Source: Treponema sp. (GTDB taxonomy: Bacteria; Spirochaetota; Spirochaetia; Treponematales; Treponemataceae). Taken from it: 15,595 nucleotides of DNA. The notes beneath the pieces were generated by a model that did no database searches, was not told the DNA's origin, and worked only from the letters and a program-made list of their open reading frames with translations. Position numbers and translations under genes: made by a program. The stretch spans positions 1 to 15,595 of the forward strand of contig JAILNY010000156.1 in assembly GCA_024691105.1 (NCBI GenBank). The letters run 5' to 3'. This document shows, piece by piece, positions 1-8,052 of the stretch (its first letter is position 1; each line of letters begins with the position of its first letter).

Positions 1-1377
1 TTCTGGTCCGTTTGAACGATACATATTTCCGAGGCTTGAATAAACGTTATCAAATCCATCGTAGTACATAAGAGCAAGTTCATATGATTTTTCTTTGAAA
101 ACCATACGTTTGAAAACCTGGTCACCAGTACGTTTAATTTCAACGTTCAAGCCAATTTCAGAAAGCTGTTTTGCAATTCCTTCTGCAAGCTGCTTACCAA
201 AATCACCCATAGAGTCCGGGTAAATAAGTTTTGCATTCTGTCCAGAAATATCTCCAGACTTTGCAAGCTTTTTAGCCTTCTTAAGATCATAAGAAAGAAC
301 ATCTGGTAATGGATCAGATACATATTCAGGAATATTTACTGCAAAAAGATTTGAAGGGAATGGTCCATAGTTAAGACAAACACCTTCATCTTTATCAGTA
401 ATGCCAGGAACAAGCTCAGCCTGATTAAGGGCAACAGACATAGCCTGACGACCTTCTGCTCTTGGGAACAAATCTGTATTGATAGCTACAGTGTAGAATG
501 CATAAGGCATGTATGAATTAATTTCTACCTTAGACATTTTAGCAACACTTGCGCGATCCATTGGATTTGTTTCGAGAACAAGGTTAACACGACCCTTCTT
601 AAGTTCGTTCATACGTACGATAGGGTCAATAATACGTTTAATAACAATTGTATCTACTTTTGGAACAGTCTTAAAATAAAGGCCATTTGCTTTGAAAGTA
701 AGCCATTTACCAATTTCCCATTTCTGAAGTTTAAAAGGGCCTGTTCCAATAGGCGCTGTAGCAAACTTACGCTCAAGATCACCATCACGCATGTTAACAT
801 CCATTTCCTGTCCGTCATATCTTGAAGGAATAATTTTGAACGTTAAAACCGGGTAAGCACGGAATTCCGGCATTGGTTTTCTGAATACGAATTCTACAGT
901 TTTGTCATCAACTGCTCTACAACTCTTAATGAAAGAATTGATGTATTCTCTTTTTGGAGAATTATTTTCTTCGAGAGTATATGCATTGTATGAATATACA
1001 ACGTCATCAGCTGTCAATGGAGTTTCATCATGCCATACAACATCCTCACGAAGAGTAACTGTATAAGTCATTTTGTCTGATGGATCCTGAACAATGCTTT
1101 CTGCAAGACCAAGTTCTGTATAAAGCTTCTTTGATTCAGGGTCAACTTCAAAGTTTGTCAAACCATCAAAAATAAGTTCACTGGCATTCAGTGCCGATGT
1201 ATTCTGTTCCAATACCGGGTTCAAAGAATCTGGTAATGTAGAAACTGCAGCAACAGCTCCCTTTGGAGAAGCCTTCCAGATGATAATACCAACTACCGAG
1301 GCAAGCACTACAGCGGCTGCAACGATAATTACAATTAATTTTTTCTTGTCTAATTTAAAGTTATTTTTAGAGCTCAT
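1..1377 (-). CDS. Family 5 (oligopeptide/dipeptide) ABC transporter substrate-binding protein, C-terminus cut by window edge
   Basis: An extracytoplasmic solute-binding protein that would capture peptides for an ABC importer. The frame is open from ATG at 1377 to base 1, giving 459 residues. Family members usually have about 530-600, so roughly the last fifth is missing. Residues 1-12 are polar and lysine-rich (LDKKK), followed by one hydrophobic stretch at about 14-34 with no lipobox cysteine, so it is probably held by an uncleaved N-terminal anchor. The family 5 signature is clear at about residues 110-130 (LREDVVWHDETPLTADDVV), and GTGPFKLQKWEIGKW also fits the family. The gene starts 2 bp after the stop of the lipoprotein gene. 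A Shine-Dalgarno-like AAGGA lies inside that gene's last codons, so it is probably co-transcribed. No permease or ATPase gene is visible in the window; they could lie downstream, beyond base 1. The family is sure, the substrate is not. Confidence 0.9.
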   Translation of the reverse strand, partial: MSSKNNFKLDKKKLIVIIVAAAVVLASVVGIIIWKASPKGAVAAVSTLPDSLNPVLEQNTSALNASELIFDGLTNFEVDPESKKLYTELGLAESIVQDPSDKMTYTVTLREDVVWHDETPLTADDVVYSYNAYTLEENNSPKREYINSFIKSCRAVDDKTVEFVFRKPMPEFRAYPVLTFKIIPSRYDGQEMDVNMRDGDLERKFATAPIGTGPFKLQKWEIGKWLTFKANGLYFKTVPKVDTIVIKRIIDPIVRMNELKKGRVNLVLETNPMDRASVAKMSKVEINSYMPYAFYTVAINTDLFPRAEGRQAMSVALNQAELVPGITDKDEGVCLNYGPFPSNLFAVNIPEYVSDPLPDVLSYDLKKAKKLAKSGDISGQNAKLIYPDSMGDFGKQLAEGIAKQLSEIGLNVEIKRTGDQVFKRMVFKEKSYELALMYYDGFDNVYSSLGNMYRSNGPE

Positions 1378-1379
1378 AA

Positions 1380-2831
1380 CTAACGCATCCTTGTAATAAA
1401 TGAACTATATACAACTACTTCGCCAGAATAGTTTTCTGTCTTTCCTTTCTGAACTTCAAAGTAGTAGTTTGTACCTTTAAGCTGGCTTCCTGCGTTCAAT
1501 ACAGGCCAAGAGTTTCCAACGCGAGAACTGCGGCTTACGAGATCCTGTAAACCATCTTTTTCGATGCGTTTTCCGCTCTTTGTATTTTCATTGAATACAC
1601 GTACAGTGCGGTTGTCTTTAAGAGTGATAACAAGGTCATTCATCTGTCCCTTAGGAATAGAAACCATACCCCACCAGTAATCGTTTCCTTTTACACCTGT
1701 TGCACTGAATTTTGCAGGACGAGATTTTTTGCTTTCTGCAGAAGAACCTGGAGCTGGGTTAAACAAACCGATCATCAATGGCATTACAGTCTTACCACGG
1801 CTTTCAATTTCTTTTCTGTTGGCAATTTCTCTCTTAATCTGAGCAATCTTAGAGTTAAGATCATTTTTCTGAGCTGTTACATCATCAATAACATCCTGAG
1901 ATACATCTTTTCCGTGCTTAGAAGCAAAGTCAAGAAGTTCTTTATAGATCTTATCCATGTTAACACCTACAGTCTGATAGTGAGCAAGAATTTCATCAAG
2001 TGTGAATGAACCGTTCTTTCCAGAACCTGTTCCAGCTGGCTGACTTGCAAATTCTTCACCAATACGGTTTTTATAATCATAAATCTTTTCGCGGAAAGCA
2101 CCTTCACGCTGAATAGCGATATCCTGGCGAACTTTTTTGAAAGTCTTTGCATAAGATGAAACACCGTTTGTATCACCTACACCAGAGTTTTTAACAAGAG
2201 CAGCAACTTCACCTTCTGCAGCTGAACATTTTGCAAGAACAGCATCATAAGCAGCTACTTTAGATTCAAAGTTATCAATTTCGTTTGCTTTAGAAGCCTG
2301 ATTAAACAAAGCATTTCTCTTTGCTGCAATTGCATTACAAGTGTCCACTTCTTTTGCAACTGTATCAAAAGCCTTGTGTTTACCATAAACTTTTACAGCA
2401 GTGTTATACATCTTATTTGCTTCAGAAATTCTTCCAGCAGCAAGAAGATTATCAACACGTCCAGCTGTAAGTTTAGCACCTTTTTCACAAACACTTGCCG
2501 GAAGTTTTAAAAGTGGGTCAAGTGCATTGAACTTTGCAAGAGCTGTATTACAAGCTGAAAGCAGCTTTGCTTCGTTAGAAGCCTTTACACCATCTGTACT
2601 ATCGAGAGCAGCAACACCCGCATTATACAAATTAACATAGTTCAAGTATTTCTTCTGTTTAGAAGTTTCTTTGATTTCTGTCCAATAAGCAGTAGCAGCA
2701 GCAGGTCCACGTGTATTCCATGCATTAACACCTTTACCAACAGCAGGGTCTTTATCAGACACCTGTGTCGATTCACATGAAACAAAGAGTACAGCGAGCG
2801 CTGCCATCAATCCAGCAATTACCTTTTTCAT
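1380..2831 (-). CDS. Lipoprotein of unknown function, 483 aa
   Basis: I do not recognise a named family. Residues 1-18 are a lipoprotein signal peptide (MKKVIAGLMAALAVLFVSC) with the lipobox cysteine at 19, so the mature protein should be lipid-anchored and face the periplasm or cell surface. Residues about 40-250 are alanine- and lysine-rich and helical in character, resembling tandem helical (TPR-like) hairpins. Residues about 285-345 are also helical. The last ~130 residues (from about 370) are rich in Gly, Asn and aromatics (DYWWGMVSIPKG, TNYYFEVQKG) and look like a beta-sandwich. The start is fixed by a strong AAGGAGG 6 nt upstream and by the ATGA overlap with the SUMF1-like gene, which suggests translational coupling. 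It sits between an exported SUMF1-fold protein and a peptide-binding protein, so all three products act outside the cytoplasm. An envelope assembly or scaffold role is only a guess. Confidence 0.88.
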   Translation of the reverse strand: MKKVIAGLMAALAVLFVSCESTQVSDKDPAVGKGVNAWNTRGPAAATAYWTEIKETSKQKKYLNYVNLYNAGVAALDSTDGVKASNEAKLLSACNTALAKFNALDPLLKLPASVCEKGAKLTAGRVDNLLAAGRISEANKMYNTAVKVYGKHKAFDTVAKEVDTCNAIAAKRNALFNQASKANEIDNFESKVAAYDAVLAKCSAAEGEVAALVKNSGVGDTNGVSSYAKTFKKVRQDIAIQREGAFREKIYDYKNRIGEEFASQPAGTGSGKNGSFTLDEILAHYQTVGVNMDKIYKELLDFASKHGKDVSQDVIDDVTAQKNDLNSKIAQIKREIANRKEIESRGKTVMPLMIGLFNPAPGSSAESKKSRPAKFSATGVKGNDYWWGMVSIPKGQMNDLVITLKDNRTVRVFNENTKSGKRIEKDGLQDLVSRSSRVGNSWPVLNAGSQLKGTNYYFEVQKGKTENYSGEVVVYSSFITRMR

Positions 2832-4444
2832 TTAGAAGCCTCCTTTACAAGTCGGAATCCTACATCAGGATATCCTGTTGTTCCATCTATATTTTTAAAG
2901 TTAGAAATTCTCAGATCAACAGGTCCGTCCATCCAAGATCCACCTTTTACAGTACGAAGGTTTGTTGAGCCCTTTACTCCACGAGTGCCAGATGTCCATT
3001 CCCATACGTTTCCTGCCATATCAACAAGTCCCCATGCATTTACACCTGCGTCAAATGAACCAACTGGAGAAGGAAGTTTAAACTTTCCATTTCCTTTGTA
3101 GTTAGCCTTCTTTCCCTTAGAAGGATCATCATCACCCCAAGGATAAATAACACTTAAACCTGCGCGTGCAGCTTTTTCCCATTCATCATCTGAAGGAAGA
3201 CGATATTTTTCACCAGTCTGTGCAGAAAGCCATTTAGCATAATTTTCTGCATCAGCAGATGTTACACCAATAACAGGCTGATTAGGTTTGCTATAATCAT
3301 CATTATCAAGATATTCCGGATTTTCTTCGGCACGTGTAAGATACAAGTATACAGCATACTGGAAATTTGTAACAGGAGCTACATCAATTTCATAAGCAGC
3401 AAGTTTTACTTTTCTTGAAGCTTCTTTTGATGTTGCACGAGCATCATTAGCAAGAGCACCAGCTTCAAATTCTCCTGCAGGAACTGCTACACTCTTATAT
3501 GCTTCTTTTACATCTTCAACTGAATAATATCTTGCTTCTGTCGCAGAAACACCGTCAAGCACTCTCATCTCTTTTGAAACATAGTCTGCTGCAGAGAATG
3601 CTGTAGAAACAGTAAGAGTTACTACACGATTTTTATATTCATCTGCAACCGGATAATCTGCTGTTGCATTTCCCTTAGCATCTGTTGTCAAAACAGAAAG
3701 AACTTCTGAAACTTCTGTTTCTTCAGAAATAACTGCAACATATGGAACTTCCCATACAGCCTTAATCTTGAGACCTGCAAGAGGTTTTCCAGCTTTGTCT
3801 TTTGCAGATACTACAACCGAAGTTGAAGAATTAATAATACTGTCTTTAACTGAAAAAGAGAAAACAATATTTTCTGCAACAACTGTACACATGCTTTCTA
3901 CCTTACGAGAAAAAAGTTCTGTGCCCTTTTCCTGTAAAGTTAAAAGATCTGTTTCACCTGCTTTTGCAAGTTCAGAAAGAATCTGTACACCAAGGTTAAT
4001 TTTTTCTGCAAGATTCTGCTTTGCTGAAAAATTATTATACACAAGTGTAAGCTTAGCACGAAGTTTTTCGGCATAAGTCTTTTCATTTCTTTCCCACTCA
4101 GAAACTCTCATTCTGTAAACTACAGACTGACCGTTTTTACTCTGAGCAAAAGCCTTAATATCACCAAGACGTTCTTTTACAACTTCATCACTTACAGATA
4201 CTTTCTGAGCAGCTGGATCTGTTAAACGAACTGTTGCTGTCAACGCATTTTCAACAAGATCCCGTCTTGCCATAAAATCAGCATCCTCTGTTGAAGAAGC
4301 CTTACCATAGCCGTAATAAAAACCAGCTTCTTCTTTTACTAAATCAGATTTAGGTTTAGAAAAAGCAAAATTTCCTCCTAACACGGCAACACAAGCAGCG
4401 ACTACCAAAAGTCTAAACTGGTTCATTCCGTTTTTTCTCAACAT
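2828..4444 (-). CDS. Exported protein with N-terminal LPP20/FlgT-like region and C-terminal SUMF1/FGE-like domain, non-catalytic
   Basis: A 538-aa secreted or envelope protein. A signal peptide covers about residues 7-29 (hydrophobic LLVVAACVAVLGGNFAF). Residues about 40-75 (GYGKASSTEDADFMARRDLV) resemble the LPP20/FlgT-type envelope module. Residues about 205-295 look like an Ig-like beta domain (VVVSAKDKAGKPLAGLKIKA). Residues about 320-534 are a SUMF1 domain: PVIGVTSADAENYAKWLS, YRLPSDDEWEKAARAG, YPWGD, WGLVDMAGNVWEWT, KGGSWMDG and GFRLV. Formylglycine-generating enzymes carry catalytic cysteines near the GGSW segment; this one has none there, so it is probably a binding or structural relative. 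The start at 4444 is preferred over the Met at residue 7 because GGGAG lies 6-7 nt upstream. It is the first gene of a three-gene operon behind the promoter at 4487-4514. Confidence 0.88.
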   Translation of the reverse strand: MLRKNGMNQFRLLVVAACVAVLGGNFAFSKPKSDLVKEEAGFYYGYGKASSTEDADFMARRDLVENALTATVRLTDPAAQKVSVSDEVVKERLGDIKAFAQSKNGQSVVYRMRVSEWERNEKTYAEKLRAKLTLVYNNFSAKQNLAEKINLGVQILSELAKAGETDLLTLQEKGTELFSRKVESMCTVVAENIVFSFSVKDSIINSSTSVVVSAKDKAGKPLAGLKIKAVWEVPYVAVISEETEVSEVLSVLTTDAKGNATADYPVADEYKNRVVTLTVSTAFSAADYVSKEMRVLDGVSATEARYYSVEDVKEAYKSVAVPAGEFEAGALANDARATSKEASRKVKLAAYEIDVAPVTNFQYAVYLYLTRAEENPEYLDNDDYSKPNQPVIGVTSADAENYAKWLSAQTGEKYRLPSDDEWEKAARAGLSVIYPWGDDDPSKGKKANYKGNGKFKLPSPVGSFDAGVNAWGLVDMAGNVWEWTSGTRGVKGSTNLRTVKGGSWMDGPVDLRISNFKNIDGTTGYPDVGFRLVKEASK

Positions 4445-4486
4445 AATATTCTCCCTAAAAAATAAAAAGTATTTTCAGATTTTTTA

Positions 4487-4514
4487 AATCTACTCAAAAC
4501 AAACACGTTGTCAA
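4487..4514 (-). promoter_or_regulatory. Sigma-70-type promoter for the SUMF1-like operon
   Basis: Read on the minus strand, a perfect -35 box TTGACA (4514-4509) is followed after 16 bp by TAGATT (4492-4487), a 4/6 match to the -10 consensus. Transcription would start near 4480, leaving a leader of about 35 nt that contains the GGGAG ribosome site before the ATG at 4444. Called by eye. Confidence 0.6.
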
Positions 4515-4528
4515 GTATTTGTTACACA

Positions 4529-4546
4529 AATTTGGAGAATTTGGAG
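4529..4546. repeat. Tandem 9-bp direct repeat upstream of the operon promoter
   Basis: The 9-mer AATTTGGAG occurs twice, back to back and without mismatch (4529-4537 and 4538-4546). It lies 14 bp upstream of the -35 box of the SUMF1-like operon, a position typical for an activator site. Any regulatory role is inferred from position alone. Confidence 0.4.
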
Positions 4547-4602
4547 ATTTTTAGGGCAAAAATCACCAAATATCTTTTTAAAAAATTAATTATCTCTATT
4601 TT

Positions 4603-4644
4603 AAAAAAAATCAGACTGGACAAATAAATTCTACTCAGTCTGAT
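4603..4644 (-). terminator. Rho-independent terminator after the ABC-F gene
   Basis: On the minus strand a perfect 9-bp inverted repeat, ATCAGACTG (4644-4636) and CAGTCTGAT (4618-4610), flanks a 17-nt loop and is followed directly by a run of T (4609-4603). It begins 10 nt after the ABC-F stop codon and should insulate that operon from the SUMF1-like operon promoter. Confidence 0.85.
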
Positions 4645-4654
4645 ACAATGACAT

Positions 4655-6667
4655 CTATAGCTCGCCGGCAGCTTTTTCCCACTCAGCGTTAAGTTCATCG
4701 AGGCGTAACTCAACCTGAGTAATCTGCGATTGAACAGCCTTTGCCTTTTCTCCATTTGAATAGACAGCAGGATCTGCCATTTTATTCTGAAGGTCTTCAA
4801 GTTTTTCTTCTAACTTTGCAATTTCCTCTTCAAGTTTTGAAACTTCTTTTTCTTTTTTTCTGCGCTCGGCTTCAAGCTTTTTCTGCTCTTCCCAGCTTAA
4901 AGCGCCAGAAGACTTTGCACTTTCTGCATTTGACGATACGTCAGAATCAGTTTTCTGCGAGCCCTCATTCTTTTGCGCACTGTCTGTTTTTTGAGAAAGA
5001 CTCTTCTGCGCTCCGTTTACAGTTCCAGAATTGTATTCACCGACAACTCCAGCTTCTTCATCTGCAAGGCGCTGCATGTAATATTCATAATCGCCTTTAA
5101 AGTTTCTAAAGTGCCCCGGAGTAAGCTCTAAAACGCGCGTTGCAAGATCACCGATAAAACCACGGTCATGGCTTACAAAAATTACTGTTCCGCCAAAATC
5201 CTTAAGCGCGCTTAAAAGCACATCCTTTGAATGCATATCAAGGTGGTTTGTCGGTTCATCAAGAATCAAAAGATTTACAGGACGAAGCAAAAGCTGCAAA
5301 AGTGCAACGCGGGTCTTTTCACCACCGGACAAAACGTTCAGTGTTTTATTTACATCATCACCGCGGAACAAAAACGCACCAAGCATATCGCGCACTTTTG
5401 GAATCAAATCAAGAGGCGCAATGCTTTCGATATAATCAAGCACAGACTGACTTCCGCAGATTGTCTCTGCATTATCCTGAGAAAAATATCCGATTGTAAC
5501 ACCACTTCCAAGTTCAACACTTCCACTAAAATCTTTATCAACACCTGAAATAATTCTAAGCAAAGTAGATTTACCAGCGCCATTATGACCTGCGACAACA
5601 AGACGCTCGCCTTTTTCAAGCAGGAGTTCAAGCTTATCAAGAACGTTGTGAGTTCCGTCATAAGTTTTTACTATATCGTTCATTCTTAAAACGATGTTAC
5701 CGCTGTGAGGTGCCGGTGGAAATTTAAAATGAATTTTTTTAAGCGACTCAGGAATCTCGATTTTATTTTCCAAAAGCTTATCAAGCATCTTCTGACGTTC
5801 CTGCGCCTGAGCTGCCTTTGTTGCCTTGTAACCAAAGCGTCGGATAAAATCTTCAAGGTGAGCAATTTCTGCCTGCTGCTTTTCGTATTCAGCCATCAAG
5901 GTCTGAAGCTCAACCTCTCGCACTTTTTCGTAATGAGTAAAGTTTCCGGGATAAGATTTTAGATCTCCGCCAAAAAGCTCGTATACTTCGTTAATTGTAA
6001 CATCAAGAAAATAGCGGTCATGACTTACAAGAAGAAATCCGCCTTTATAGTTTTTAAGGAATGTTTCAAGCCAGTTTCGCGCTTCGATATCAAGATAGTT
6101 TGTCGGTTCGTCCAAAAGAAGAATGTCCGGATTCTGCATAAGAGCTTTTGCAAGTGCAATACGCATCTGCCAACCGCCGGAAAATTCTTCTGTCTTTTTA
6201 GAAAAATCCTCGCGCGAAAAACCAAGACCAAGCAGAACACTTTCTGCCTGAGCACTTCGGCGGTACCAGCCGGAGTCTTCAAGCTTTGCAAGAAGTTCAG
6301 CATGGCGCGAAACAAGATAATCGGAGTTGTCAGGATTTGATTTTAACTGTTCACCGATTTTTTCTGCCTCATCCTGAATGTCATAACCAAACTGAAAAGC
6401 CTTGTCAGCTTCTTCAAGCAATGTAGAACCATGATGCGTAAGTCCTGACTGAGGAAGATATGCAATACGTGTATCTTTTTGAACGATGCGTTCACCGCTG
6501 TCAGGCTCAGTAAGGCCTGCCATAATTTTTATCAGAGTAGATTTTCCGGCGCCGTTTGCTCCGGTTAATGCAACCTTTGAACCGGTTGCAAGATTGACAG
6601 AAACATCTTTTAAAATGTCTCTGTCACCAAATGCGAGCGATACTTTTGAAAATTGAACAAACGCCAT
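4655..6667 (-). CDS. ABC-F family ATPase (duplicated ABC domains, no membrane segments)
   Basis: A 670-aa soluble twin-ATPase. ABC-F proteins act at the ribosome on translation or antibiotic protection rather than in transport. Domain 1 has Walker A GANGAGKST (36-44), signature FSGGWQ (162-167), Walker B with DEPTN (186-190) and SHDR (215-218). A helical, charged inter-domain linker follows (about 245-320). Domain 2 has GHNGAGKST (360-368), LSGGEKTR (446-453), ILDEPTNHLD (468-477) and SHDR (499-502). Residues about 540-590 are a Ser/Gln/Lys-rich low-complexity tether in which SQKTDS occurs twice (558-563, 570-575). Residues about 592-670 form a strongly charged coiled coil, as in Uup/YheS-like members. 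The start lies 2 bp after the stop of the SH3 lipoprotein gene and has no obvious Shine-Dalgarno sequence, suggesting translational coupling. The exact subfamily (Uup, YheS, EttA or resistance type) cannot be fixed by eye. Confidence 0.95.
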   Translation of the reverse strand: MAFVQFSKVSLAFGDRDILKDVSVNLATGSKVALTGANGAGKSTLIKIMAGLTEPDSGERIVQKDTRIAYLPQSGLTHHGSTLLEEADKAFQFGYDIQDEAEKIGEQLKSNPDNSDYLVSRHAELLAKLEDSGWYRRSAQAESVLLGLGFSREDFSKKTEEFSGGWQMRIALAKALMQNPDILLLDEPTNYLDIEARNWLETFLKNYKGGFLLVSHDRYFLDVTINEVYELFGGDLKSYPGNFTHYEKVREVELQTLMAEYEKQQAEIAHLEDFIRRFGYKATKAAQAQERQKMLDKLLENKIEIPESLKKIHFKFPPAPHSGNIVLRMNDIVKTYDGTHNVLDKLELLLEKGERLVVAGHNGAGKSTLLRIISGVDKDFSGSVELGSGVTIGYFSQDNAETICGSQSVLDYIESIAPLDLIPKVRDMLGAFLFRGDDVNKTLNVLSGGEKTRVALLQLLLRPVNLLILDEPTNHLDMHSKDVLLSALKDFGGTVIFVSHDRGFIGDLATRVLELTPGHFRNFKGDYEYYMQRLADEEAGVVGEYNSGTVNGAQKSLSQKTDSAQKNEGSQKTDSDVSSNAESAKSSGALSWEEQKKLEAERRKKEKEVSKLEEEIAKLEEKLEDLQNKMADPAVYSNGEKAKAVQSQITQVELRLDELNAEWEKAAGEL

Positions 6668-6669
6668 AA

Positions 6670-7986
6670 TTATTTATTAAAGAACAATACTATCGGATTG
6701 CCTGCACGGGATTGTGCAATATTATCCTTTATAGAATAAGCGTCAAGGTTTTCAAGATTCAAACCTTCATTTGTCAAGTTATAAAAGAAGTTAATTTCGT
6801 CAGTTGCACCGTCAAACTTAAAAGTCAAAATTCCCTGATAGCGTGACGACAAATCTTTTGAAGGAAGATATTTGATATTTACAGTTCCCCTTCCCTTTGC
6901 ATTTGCAGGAATTACTGAAGGAACCAAAAGAGTATAACCAGTCCATGTAAAAGTTCTTCCGCTGTTAAATACAAGCTGCCCATAGTTCTGGCTTGTAAAC
7001 GAAGTAACTTTATACAATTCAGAAAGCATATCGTTGCGTCGCTTACGTTCATTTTCAAGAATCTCAGGGAGGTTAACACTTTCAGGCAATGTGATAAAAG
7101 TAAAGGCTTCCTGATTTCCGTCCTTTGCAGTATAGTTTACAACAATCTGATCCTTGTTGCGAACCATAATCTGGAATGCAGTTCCACTCAAAGAATAAGT
7201 ATTGTCACGAATTTTTTCTGCACCGTTGTATTTTCCAGAATAATATTTTTCAGGAACATTAATCTGAATTTTTCCAGATTCAACACCTGTATCAAAACCG
7301 TAAGCAAGCTTCATGCTTTCAAGATCAATCATATTTGAATCAATCAGGCGCGCATAATTTTCAGGATACCATTTTGCATTAAGAATCTGTTCAAGCAGAG
7401 TATCATCATTTGTAATCTGAGTTTCTTCAACTTCACCGCTTACAACAGTTCCGCTGCCGTCAGTTTCAAAAATAGTAAGATTGTAAGAAAAGCACCAGCC
7501 CTGACTTCCACCTTCTGTCAAAACACAGAGCCAGTCGCCAGGAAGTTTTTTATTTTTACCAACCATTACGTCCTGACCTTCGCCCTTGTACAAAATCTTT
7601 ACGATTTCATCTTTATGAAGACGATAAACCTGCTTTGAAGTATTTACCGGTTCATCACGAACAGGAAGACCATCAACTTTAATTTTTCCGTACTGGTGAA
7701 TGTAATCGTTATACTGAGCAAATTTTGCAATTGCCTTTTTCTTAGAAGAAGGAGTTGTAATCTGCCAGAGAGGAACTTCGTAGCGTTCTTTAGTTCCAGG
7801 CACTCCAATAATATAAACGTGACTGATATTTGATTTGAAATATACTTTTACGATCTGTCCGTCCTGAAGACCATGTTCAGGAAGATCCCACAAAAGTGCT
7901 GCGTAGCCAAGTGAATGCTGGCATGAGTTTAAGCAGAATGCTGTAAGACTGAATGTAATTAAAACAAAAAATTTTCTTAAGTTCAT
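6670..7986 (-). CDS. SH3-domain lipoprotein, 438 aa
   Basis: The start chosen here is the ATG at 7986. An ATG 30 bp further upstream (8016) is also in frame, but it would lie upstream of the predicted -10 box and would put ten residues (MRLVLVKYAI) before a normal lipoprotein signal. From 7986 the protein begins MNLRKFFVLITFSLTAFC with lipobox LNSC, cysteine 22. Residues about 101-178 form a bacterial SH3-like module (GKIKVDGLPVRDEPVN, a hydrophobic strand VKILYKG, then GDWLCVLTEGGSQGWCF), a fold often used to bind peptidoglycan or peptides. A second beta segment (IVKVYFKSNISHVYIIG) lies before it. The C-terminal half is beta-rich and unrecognised. The protein should be anchored in the envelope and face the periplasm. 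It is co-transcribed with the ABC-F gene 2 bp downstream. Function unknown. Confidence 0.85.
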   Translation of the reverse strand: MNLRKFFVLITFSLTAFCLNSCQHSLGYAALLWDLPEHGLQDGQIVKVYFKSNISHVYIIGVPGTKERYEVPLWQITTPSSKKKAIAKFAQYNDYIHQYGKIKVDGLPVRDEPVNTSKQVYRLHKDEIVKILYKGEGQDVMVGKNKKLPGDWLCVLTEGGSQGWCFSYNLTIFETDGSGTVVSGEVEETQITNDDTLLEQILNAKWYPENYARLIDSNMIDLESMKLAYGFDTGVESGKIQINVPEKYYSGKYNGAEKIRDNTYSLSGTAFQIMVRNKDQIVVNYTAKDGNQEAFTFITLPESVNLPEILENERKRRNDMLSELYKVTSFTSQNYGQLVFNSGRTFTWTGYTLLVPSVIPANAKGRGTVNIKYLPSKDLSSRYQGILTFKFDGATDEINFFYNLTNEGLNLENLDAYSIKDNIAQSRAGNPIVLFFNK

Positions 7987-7994
7987 AATAGCGT

Positions 7995-8023
7995 ATTTTA
8001 CCAAAACAAGACGCATCTTTCAA
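7995..8023 (-). promoter_or_regulatory. Promoter of the SH3 lipoprotein / ABC-F operon (near-leaderless)
   Basis: On the minus strand, TTGAAA (8023-8018, 5/6 match) is followed by a 17-bp spacer and TAAAAT (8000-7995, 5/6 match), with TG one base before the -10 (extended -10). Only 8 nt separate the -10 from the ATG at 7986, so the transcript should begin within a base or two of the start codon. This supports the start at 7986 over the one at 8016. Confidence 0.6.
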
Positions 8024-8046
8024 TATATCCAAAAATCTACTATAAT
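8018..8046 (+). promoter_or_regulatory. Promoter of pepF (leaderless)
   Basis: A perfect TATAAT (8041-8046) lies 6 nt before the pepF ATG at 8053, which places the expected transcription start on the ATG itself. The 17-bp-spaced -35 position holds TTTCAA (8018-8023), a weak match and exactly the complement of the divergent promoter's TTGAAA. There is no Shine-Dalgarno sequence and no earlier in-frame start. Confidence 0.55.
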
Positions 8047-8052
8047 AGATAT

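Noticed and set aside
2828..4444. Active formylglycine-generating enzyme
   Set aside because: The SUMF1 domain lacks the catalytic cysteines near GGSW, so sulfatase maturation activity is not supported.
4522..4800. 92-aa open frame on the minus strand across the ABC-F 3' end
   Set aside because: It lies out of frame over the end of ABC-F and spans the terminator, with a Leu/Ser/Arg-rich composition typical of a shadow frame.
7987..8016. Ten extra N-terminal residues for the SH3 lipoprotein from the ATG at 8016
   Set aside because: That ATG lies between the predicted -35 and -10 boxes, lacks a spaced Shine-Dalgarno site and would put residues before an otherwise standard lipoprotein signal peptide.
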